From Mucor racemosus (lineage: Eukaryota > Mucoromycota > Mucoromycetes > Mucorales > Mucoraceae): a stretch of DNA of 64,000 nt. The stretch is from assembly GCA_027405735.1 (NCBI GenBank), contig JAPEHQ010000013.1:744001-808000 (forward strand), read 5' to 3'. The notes under the pieces were generated by a model. It worked only from the letters and a program-made list of their open reading frames with translations, was not told where the DNA came from and did not search any database. The position numbers and the translations under genes are program-made. This document shows positions 55,820 through 64,000 of the stretch, one piece after another (position 1 is the stretch's first letter; each line of letters opens with the position of its first letter).

Positions 55820-58110
55820 TTTAGAAAGACTACTTGAAAATAGCTCAGCGAATAACATTGTTAATCATATTTGGATTTCCATCAATTCCTGCTTCAGTCA
55901 TCATCAGTTAGAAATTGGTCTGTCACCAACTTTAACTTAACCTTAAAAAAGGACTTCAGGATAATTATTACTGCATGAACAATACTATTTAAGGCATATC
56001 GCTCTTTAATCAGGAAACATTTCATATGTAAAAGCTTGAGAATAATGCCCAGAGATATGTATAGGCTTCCGTCAATTTATTATTTATCATCATGCATCAT
56101 GCATGTTGTATGCCACCAAGTACCATATGTTATCACCTTCTACAGTATCAATACATCTTACAATCTATTGGCTACGACATGTATTGAAGTGCAAAGTCTT
56201 GATATCGGATACTATAAATAAGGAACTTCTAGCGGCGTACCCAGTTTATCCAGCAGAAATTAACAAGAACGTTTGGACCTCAATTATGACACCATTATAT
56301 TATTTCATCCCAGCGGTTAGTTAATCAAATAACTATCAAATTAATATCCAAGCATAATATTTAGCGCGACATTGAAACAAGGCAACTCATAAGCTCTGCA
56401 AGCACGGTTAAATCATGATTGGTCCATTTCCATCCATAGATTACTATCAAATAAATCTAACGGTTCAATAGTGCCTTGAATTACATCTCAATGTCAAATC
56501 AATATAAATGGCCATACTTTTATATCTAAATAAATGGCATCTTGTTTTTATTATACAGTTAAAGAAATAATTATTCATTACTCACTTTCTTTTAATTTTT
56601 TTTAAGTATTATTTATCAAACATGAAAATACACGACACAACACGTGGTTTTATTGGACAGAAATATCATGTTTTGCGGATGGTTTCCTCAATTCACAGTG
56701 ATCTGTGAGAGTAGAAATATATATTTTTATGCAGGATATATGTAAATCTACCATCATGTATAATTGGAGATTAGTTGGATCAATATTCACAAAGATGGGG
56801 GTTTTTTTCTTTGTTTTCTGCAGTTGTAAATATTAGTTTATTATTTTGTAAAACTTAAAACTCATTATGCAAGGCTTAATTTCTGTATTCATAATATAGA
56901 TCTAATTGGTTGCTACTCTGTATTTTTTGTTTCAGCCAAAAATATTGATTTTTCATCGAGATAATCAAAATAATAGTCGATACCACAGCTTACAGCTTAT
57001 CATAACTGGGTTCCAAAATTTATTTTAAAAAATGGATGAAAAATGATGAAAAAAACAAAATCGTTTGATTGTTCATGAACTGCAAAATAAGTCGACCTAG
57101 TATATTAAATAGCTTTTGCACAGTTTTGGATTTTGCATCCATCTAAATAAAATTCAGTTAAACATTTCACATTAAATTTTGCGTAAAATGCAATTGAAAT
57201 TTTGGAGGTTTTTTGAAGATACACATTAATTTTAATAAATAAATTTAACATATAAGTATTTGGAATAGTGCACAAAAAAAATATCTATCGATCAAGCTAT
57301 TGCAAAATCTTTTAACTACATTTTCCGTAGAGGAAACGAGATTTTTGTCCAAATTTTTTCAGATTCAGAATTTGGGATGAGGGTATATAAGGGAAAAATG
57401 GAAGCCAGAAATGAAGGTATCTTTTTGTACACATTTTTGAGAATATCTCCACGAAAAATCAATATTTTGAAAAACTCTAAATTGGGTCCGAGAAAGCTTA
57501 ATGATCTTGATGAAATGAATGCAAAAAAAATGTAGCTCAATTTAGCAGTATTTTGAAACCTACTATAGAAATGTCAAAAAAAATGAAAAAAAATAAAGGT
57601 GCTCAGAATTTTTTTATATTAATATATGTTATAAAACATTTTAAAACAAGTAAATTTCATTATTGAAAAGTGGTAGTATAGCTTAATTTTTTCTGGAGAT
57701 ATGAAGCCTCAAAATTTTCAATCCATTAGCAGGAAAATACGCGTAAAAAATCTGAAACCTTAGCATTGAAAAATTAATACCAACTGCAAAAAGTAGGATA
57801 TTTCCAAATACTTGTTTTTGAATTAAAGCTGGGCACCTCAGGTACATTGGCATATAATTTTATCTTGGTGTTATATAGTGAAAAAAAAAGTATAGCAGGG
57901 ATGAAAAATGAGACCCAGTTTTCAAGGAAAAAGCAGTGAATTTTACGCGTTTTTGAGTCTTTCGTGAGATATAAAATAAATTTAGGGATAGGTAGCATAA
58001 TGCGACCAATTCATGTCTGTTTAGTAGTGTCTAGGGTATATCCTAAAAATATTTGTTATGAGGTTAGTTATAGAAAGAAGGCATATTCCGATTTTGAAGA
58101 TTGAAACTAT
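55820..58110 (+). repeat. Interspersed repeat, copy 5 (longest uninterrupted copy)
   Basis: Aligns with 1-1564 joined to 6107-7270, so it shows the full 2.3 kb structure without the Crypton. The word CAAAATAATAG occurs once, at about 56965-56975. The TATA-like word is intact. The short plus-strand frame has an in-frame stop here (about 57533), while the opposite frame stays open (57316-57540). This is the best reference for the family. Confidence 0.88.
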
Positions 58111-58406
58111 GAATTTTTTTTTGAAATTTCAATGAAAATGCAGTTTAGCGTATGGAATGTAACCTTTTCTGAGATATCATTAATCGATTCATTAACAAGT
58201 CAATGACTTATCAAATAGTAGTTGATTTTAAGACCATATATGGATTGTATCTGTATACAATATACCCTGCTAGTTCTAGTGGTAGTATACAAGTCCAAGT
58301 AATATCTTAAGCTTATCTTATTCATGCTCAAGAAGACAATATATGATGATACATGTACGTATTATAGTAATATCTTAATGCAAAAAAAAAAAAAAAGCTT
58401 TATTAT
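58111..58406. other. Short spacer between repeat copy 5 and Prp18
   Basis: Contains an A run (58382-58396) and poly(A)-signal-like sequence for Prp18 on the minus strand. No gene. Confidence 0.5.
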
Positions 58407-59813
58407 TTACGAAATTTGACTGAGAGTGTATGGAGGATACTTGGTTTGTGCAAATGTCATCAAGCGTTTCACAGATTGAATCCATTTTCTGGAAGCTTCG
58501 TCGTTAAGCACATGTGCAACTTGTGAAGAAGAAATTTTTTCACGGGCAGAACGTTCGTGAATACTATATAAATAACGTTAGTTTTACAGTGCCAATGAAT
58601 CGATTCCAAATATACATTACCCAACCATAGTAACACCAATAGGCCAAGGAGCATTACCGATGGATAATTGAAGATAAGCATCTTGAGCATCTCTGTAAAG
58701 TCTAACTTGCATTCTTTGAGCAATCTCTGCAACACGAGCTAATACATCCGGTTCCAATGTTTTCTTTTTCAGTTGACGCATTAAAGGTTTAATGTATTCA
58801 GCAGCTTGTTTTTGCAATACAGCTGCTCTTTTACCAGGTCCAGTTCTTTTTTCTTCTTCTGGACGTGCTGCCATATATTCCTCCCATTCTTCCAATGTAT
58901 GCTGTAAAATATAGATAGATTAAGCATGCATGCATTTATGATGTATGTATATTAGTATGCTGTGTACTTACAGAAAAGTAGGCGTAGATTTGAGAGTACA
59001 GCCTGTCAATATCAGTCGAGATCAGTTCTAATTGAATAGGCTCTACGGCAAGTGCTGGTTTCTTCACTTTCTTTTCTTCGCTTACACCACCCTTTTGTTT
59101 CAAATCATCAAGACGCATATTTGTTTCCATTTCTTCCAGAGTTTTCATAAATTCGTTACGACCTTGTTCCTATCATGATCAAGTTAGATATTGACACAGT
59201 ATCTTCCAGTGTAGTTTATAATTTACCCCTGCTTCCTCATTCATTAGCTCTAATGCACGAAGACGAACTTTACATTGCTTATCTGTTTCCGCAAATAATC
59301 GAATGGGCTGTCCCATAGCTCTTAAACGACGTACACATTCCTCCCTTGAAATATTAAATGCTTCAATTACTTCCTCCTAAATGTATTGATAATGTTAGAG
59401 TTTCAATTCAAGATGATTAATCAATTAAGCTTACAGTTTCTTTATCATTCGATCCTTCATCTGTCTTTACATTTTGCCTTTCTAATTCCTTTCGCTTTGC
59501 CTATTCAAGGTTAACAATATGATATAATTTACAGAAAACTGACTAATACCTCTTCTTCTGCTAAACGAGCTTTTTTCTATATACTGTATAAGTGAATCAT
59601 TATTGTAATTGCACAATATTGTTTAATTACCTGTCTTTCTTTTTCTTCTCTTTCTTTTTCTTTACGTCTGTACTCTTCTTCACGAATACGCTCCAATTCA
59701 GCTCTACTAACGTACTTTAACTTTTTGTCAGAGCCGCTTTCTTTGTTAACAGCATCTAAAACTTTACGCTTTTTAGATACTTCTTCTTGAATAATACTAT
59801 CGAGGAAACTCAT
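58407..59813 (-). CDS. PRP18: Pre-mRNA splicing factor Prp18
   Basis: Seven minus-strand exons, 59631-59813, 59550-59576, 59435-59500, 59227-59376, 58972-59169, 58621-58901 and 58407-58563, give 353 residues. All introns keep frame; exon 2 is a 27-base microexon of nine codons. The N-terminus is charged and helical (ELERIREEEYRRKEKEREEK). A PRP4/PRP18-type splicing motif follows: ISREECVRRLRAMGQPIRLF. The C-terminal Prp18 domain carries LYRDAQDAYLQLSIGNAPWP and GVTMVGIHERSAREKI, and it ends with WIQSVKRLMTFAQ. Length is close to human PRPF18 (342). Prp18 acts in the second step of splicing with Slu7, helping to dock the 3' splice site. Confidence 0.95.
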
Positions 59814-61042
59814 GGTTATATATATGTGTGTTTATCTTTATCTTTATTTTAAAAAAAGCTGCAACTTTGTGTTAGCTTGGAAAAGTGAAAGAAAAATTTC
59901 GAGGAATCAAGCCTCCCGTTTGTTTGCGATACATTAACCAATCAAATAGCATATAGAACGAATTCCTTCATCAAGCTGCTTTTTGATAGAGCGATGGATG
60001 GGTAAATAGTATTACAAACCTGCTGCTGCTCCCTGCCGCTTGATAAGTAAATACTTGGCAGACACCTATGGTACATGTAGCGATGAAAAATCAGATGTTA
60101 AAATAGCAGTTAAATGTATCGGATTTAATCGTTCTGTAGTGCAAACTACGTCAGGGATCCAGAAAATGAAATGAATATGAGATCCCTTTTACGATGAACT
60201 ACTGGTTTGTATATATCATAAACGTACATTTCTTAAACTAATGAAATGGAAAAATAAACAAAAGGTCTAGACAATAAATATGTATAGAAATACAATACTA
60301 TGCAGCAGCATGATTTGAAATTGGGTTTTTATCTCTAGCCAGGGTAATTGAAATGCATTTTCAAATGTTATGCATTATTGCATGTCATAAATAACGTCAA
60401 ACGAGTCAACGGGTAAAAATAACTTGACTGAATCATGTTGAACAAATATATACAACACTGTTGTGATACTAAGATGTGTTATATTTGATCGTTAGTTTAT
60501 ATGTGCGGTATGATTTCTCTCTCTCTCTCCCTATTATTCAATTGAGAAATATGTATATATTTGATTGCTGGGCTTTTATAAAAGATCAATCAATCCAAGG
60601 GACTCTAATTAAATATCGAACTATAATATAGATCTAAAAGGCGTTATTTCATTGCATAAATTTGATTTTTGCTGATTGTTTATAAATTACCAAGACAAGA
60701 TCATCGTACTATTTATTATTCGGGTGCTTAATGAAAACTAAATAGCGCCATTTAATGGGAAAATTGGCTTTTTACACCTGCATTGTGTGTATCAACTAAT
60801 CCCGAGCATTTGTTTATTTTATAGTGTAACAATTTATATGTTTATTTATTTTGCATATGGAGAAATTAATATAAAAAAGGATGTTATAGTTTTAAATGAC
60901 AATGTATGTATATATGTATAAATATAATGATAAGATATAATGAAAAAAGAAATGTACAAATGAGTAGTAAATTATAGTAATAGTTAGTTGTTATCGTTCA
61001 AGGGAAATGGGAAGGGGTATATTTTGTATAATAGTAAGGTGC
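59814..61042. other. Intergenic
   Basis: No gene recognised. The first 150 bases are the likely Prp18 promoter. A (CT)n tract lies at 60512-60530. The last 150 bases would be the 3' region of the next minus-strand gene. Confidence 0.45.
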
Positions 61043-61567
61043 TTAAATCATAGATCCGTCAATTTCATAGGTACCAACAATCTTTCGATTGCTATCTCTG
61101 ATGCGTACCATCCAATTACCGTTTGGTAACTTGATATAAAAATTTGAATATCCTTTACCAGAGTAATCCATAGGGGGGTCAACTGGAGAATCTGAAGGTG
61201 TAGTAATTGCAGTCTCAAGATCCACAGATGATACAGCAGAGGATCTGTTATCTTGATAATTATAAGTGGGAGATGTGCTAGATGTAGGTGTCTCGGGGCC
61301 ATCTTCATCTGTAGTCATACTTGAGCTTGTCATGGATGTGTTTATTCTTGAGAGGTTGTTTGATTCTTTTACTGTAGATGGAATCACCAATTTCAATTCT
61401 GGTTTCTTTTGGCGTCCAAAAATACTGACTTTTCTACCTATTAAACTAGGTCTTTTTTGCAGCAATGTAGAAAATGAAAGTCTGCGCTGAGGTTTTTCCT
61501 GTGGTAAAGTCAAATGATGATAAGAGAATTGTTCATTGCCATAAAGGTTGCTGTATAATTCAGTCAT
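61043..61567 (-). CDS. Small Ser/Thr-rich protein, probably lineage-restricted
   Basis: A single exon of 174 residues beginning MTELYSNLYGNEQFSYHH. The N-terminal third is basic (RRLSFSTLLQKRPSLIGRKVSIFGRQ), with several Ser residues in Arg-x-x-Ser contexts that kinases of the PKA type could modify. The middle is Ser/Thr/Pro-rich and acidic, likely disordered. The last 40 residues look folded: YSNFYIKLPNGNWMVRIRDS and then GTYEIDG, an alternating beta pattern. No signal peptide or membrane segment. I do not know a family. The upstream ATG at 61567 is chosen because further upstream the frame is low-complexity and would start in the T-rich leader. Confidence 0.6.
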   Translation of the reverse strand: MTELYSNLYGNEQFSYHHLTLPQEKPQRRLSFSTLLQKRPSLIGRKVSIFGRQKKPELKLVIPSTVKESNNLSRINTSMTSSSMTTDEDGPETPTSSTSPTYNYQDNRSSAVSSVDLETAITTPSDSPVDPPMDYSGKGYSNFYIKLPNGNWMVRIRDSNRKIVGTYEIDGSMI

Positions 61568-64000
61568 TTTGTAGTACAAATTAAGTTTTTGTATAAATAA
61601 GAAATGATAAGGGAAAAAAAAAGGGAAAAATGTAGAAGAAATCAAGGCACTTTTTATATTTGAAAAAATCCAAGTTTATTTTTGAAACGTCTGATTAAGC
61701 AAATCAATAATTTGTGGGGGGTGCTGCGGAAAAAAAGAGACATTTCCTTTTGTTTTTCTTGTGTTCGATCGGTTTCATCACTATGATCCACAAATTTTTT
61801 TTAGTTGACGCTAAGCCAAACTAGAGAAAATCTAAATGTCTATCGTCCCCCTTTTTGCGGGCATTGCTCGCATATCAATTCTAAATTGACTCTAGGTGTG
61901 TGTAAAATGATGAGATAGATCCCCAATTCTTTTGTATAAATCATGCGTGCGTGTATATCATTTTCTATTTTGAGTAATACTCGTAATAGAATTCCCAACT
62001 TTTTACCTTATTTAGCTGCGGTCCGAGTGGCCGAATGAAATTTGCAAGCACAGTAAATAAGAATACAGTGGCAAAAGAAAGATGATGTATACAAATAAAG
62101 ACCAAAGCCAAAAAACTTGTTTTCTTGCATAGTAATACCCAGATCAGACAAACAACTACATAAATCAAATTGCTTATCTAATATCTTGCTATGAAAATGG
62201 TTTAAGCGGAGAGATCTCTTTTTCGGTGTGAAAGAATAAGACATTTTTACATCATAATCTAATCGGTTGCCCATGTTTCACTCTTTCATCATAAGTATCC
62301 CTCATATAGCACAGTATAAAAACATACAGATCAAAAAGCACAAAGTTTATTGTAACCAAAACAAACAATTACATCGTAATATAGCCTATTTCTTCAATTA
62401 CGGAAACTTACGCGCGCTTTTTTGTATATTAATCGTAGCACAGAAAAAGAAAGATGGAAAGATGAGTAATTATCCTATATGTACTAGAAATCTAAAACGC
62501 CCCGATTTGTGGCCACTGGCTAAGCAATTTAACTAGATAAAATATATTTATGGAACACGCACATGCTTGTTGTCAATTTAGAAAGATCCTTTGAGAAACA
62601 TTGTAAATCAATATTTCTTCTCATGTACAAACACATTATATGTATATTTTGCAAGGCCTGTTCATTCATTTTTTTTTTTTTAAAAAAAAAAAAAGATCAA
62701 CACAAACAAAATGCTGCTCCCTATTTTTTATTTTTTTATTTATACATTTTTTATTTAGACTTTTAAAGGAATACAATGGCTAAGCTTTTCCGTTACGAAT
62801 AGGCTGCGGCGGCAACGGAAGAACTAGCGGCAAACAAAAGGATGAAAGAATTGCTTTGCTGTCTGTCTGTCTGTCTGTTTGTCAAATGAATAAGCTTTTG
62901 CATGAGATGCTGGTCATTCTAGCTCAGATAATTGGGCATGTCAATCCCCCCAGTAATCATCGAGAAATTTGGTGGCAATCTCAGGATCTTACAGATTTCA
63001 AAAATGACATTATTTCCTTTCGCAATTGGTCATGTAAATAAACTTAAAGGGAGTGTTGATCAATGCAGAGTAATAGAGAATATGTTGGTAAGTATAGTAC
63101 AAGGGTATTATAAGTTATAGACACTCCAAGTATCGCCTAAATGTTTATTTTATTCTTCTGCTCAAATTATTCACGCGGAAATATCAGTTTCTATATCCGA
63201 AAATTCATAAATGGTTTTTGAAGAGTTTTACAAACATCAAAAATACATTTATAAACGTTTAAATGTAATCAGATTGAAACTGAGCATACTTAGTATATAA
63301 TGGAGTTTTTTGTTTTGCAGCAAATATAGAAAACCCTGATTTTTTTTTTGGGGGGAGGGGAGGTTTGCCTTCAAGGTGTGTGAAATATAACATTCGTGCA
63401 CAAAATTAAGCAAAACGAGAGTATTTTTAACCAGAATTTCTTGAAAAAAAATGTTATAGCAAATTAAATGCATCATTATTTATATCTTTGTAGTTTATTT
63501 TGCTTTAAAGTGCATTTTGATTGACGAAAAAACTCTTTGAAAATATGCTAACTATACCGGAAACACAAAACTAATCAGGAGTCGATAATAATAGAATGTT
63601 GGCATGCATTCCATTTGTATTATCTCGAACTGTGTACAAATAAATCAAGACAGACACTCTTTAAAATGAACTAATGAAAATATGGTAAAAGGGCCACAAC
63701 CAAGATGGATTGTATTGGTGGAATCATGCATAATGGATACGGTACTTTCGTTTTAGCCAAGCGGTGATGCTGCGCCTTGAATTCATTCCTTGCACGACAA
63801 AATATGAATCAAATGATTCAAGAACAATGGAAATAAACTATTTTATTTTTTTTATCTTTTGCATAAAACTGGTTATTTTTGTATTTGTATGTGAAATTTG
63901 AAAAAATCAACAGGTTAACAACGTTTATTTCCATATTTACAAATGCTTTTAAAGGTAAATGCCACTTTTTATAGGGTTTGCATAAAAAGATTGACACATT
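61568..64000. other. Gene-poor right end of the window
   Basis: No gene I can support. A possible minus-strand frame of 88 codons with an ATG (62274 down to 62008) has no motif. There is a (CTGT)n microsatellite at 62858-62882, A and T homopolymer pairs around 62672-62695, and a G run near 63349-63361. The leading 150 bases include the promoter of the preceding minus-strand gene. Confidence 0.4.

Noticed and set aside
62018..62060. Sequence GTCCGAGTGGCCGAATG, resembling the D-arm of a Ser or Leu tRNA
   Set aside because: No matching acceptor stem, anticodon arm or T-loop (GGTTCRANYCC) follows at the right distance.
62008..62274. 88-codon minus-strand frame with an ATG
   Set aside because: No family motif, no signal peptide and irregular composition; left as unsupported.
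1..64000. CRISPR arrays, ribosomal RNA, bacterial operons
   Set aside because: None seen. Repeats here are dispersed or microsatellite, genes have spliceosomal introns, and no rRNA words were recognised.

Overview
The window reads as nuclear DNA of a zygomycete fungus, most likely Mucorales (Mucoromycota). The evidence is an AT-rich genome, many short introns (mostly 45-90 bp) with GT...CTAAC/CTAAT...AG signals, a cytochrome-b5-fused Delta6-type desaturase, a carotenoid oxygenase, a Crypton recombinase with a GCR1_C-type DNA-binding domain, and a UFL1 homologue, a gene usually missing from Dikarya. The species cannot be named from the sequence alone.

Layout. (1) 1-7.3 kb is a nest of repeats. 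A multi-copy non-coding repeat is interrupted by a ~2.9 kb Crypton, and that Crypton carries a 1,645 bp Tc1-type transposon inside one of its own introns. Comparison with uninterrupted copies of the host repeat elsewhere in the window gives the Crypton boundaries to the base. (2) 8.9-28 kb is the first gene block: ER Hsp70 (BiP/Kar2), the dynactin subunit Arp10 (minus), a repeat copy, a membrane-anchored two-part amidohydrolase, an ER DnaJ (Scj1 type) ending HQEL, a small Cys-cluster protein, a carotenoid oxygenase that overlaps tail to tail with a mitochondrial Holliday-junction resolvase (Cce1 type), and an uncharacterised membrane protein. (3) 28.9-40.5 kb is an accessory, transposon-rich zone. 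It holds a CTTG-rich tract, an inverted repeat copy, an apparently intact 3,041 bp DNA transposon with TA target duplication and a 691-residue DDE transposase, and a CACTAC-bounded segment with arrays of a TGTGCCCATG-like motif. A 1,103 bp duplication follows, and both copies carry a fossil exon resembling the C-terminus of dynein intermediate chain. (4) 40.7-52.6 kb is the densest gene block: Rab11/Ypt3 GTPase, Delta6 desaturase, a Thr-rich small protein, osmosensor Sho1 (minus), UFL1, an F-box protein, a glycerophosphodiester phosphodiesterase (minus), and a small secreted protein that seems to have lost its start codon. (5) 53.5-58.1 kb has two more repeat copies. (6) 58.4-61.6 kb holds splicing factor Prp18 and a lineage-restricted small protein, both minus. 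The last 2.4 kb shows no convincing gene.

The host genes are housekeeping and not an operon-like pathway. Three functional links are visible. BiP and the Scj1-type DnaJ are partner chaperones of the ER lumen. Arp10 belongs to dynactin, and a dynein intermediate-chain fossil lies 23 kb away. The desaturase and carotenoid oxygenase reflect typical Mucoralean lipid and carotenoid chemistry. Two introns use the rare GC-AG class with the same GCAAGT donor, which reading frame requires in both cases.

The most unusual structure is the Tc1-in-intron-of-Crypton-in-repeat nest. Removing the Tc1 restores a ~54 bp intron, and splicing across it joins the recombinase domain to the GCR1_C domain in frame.
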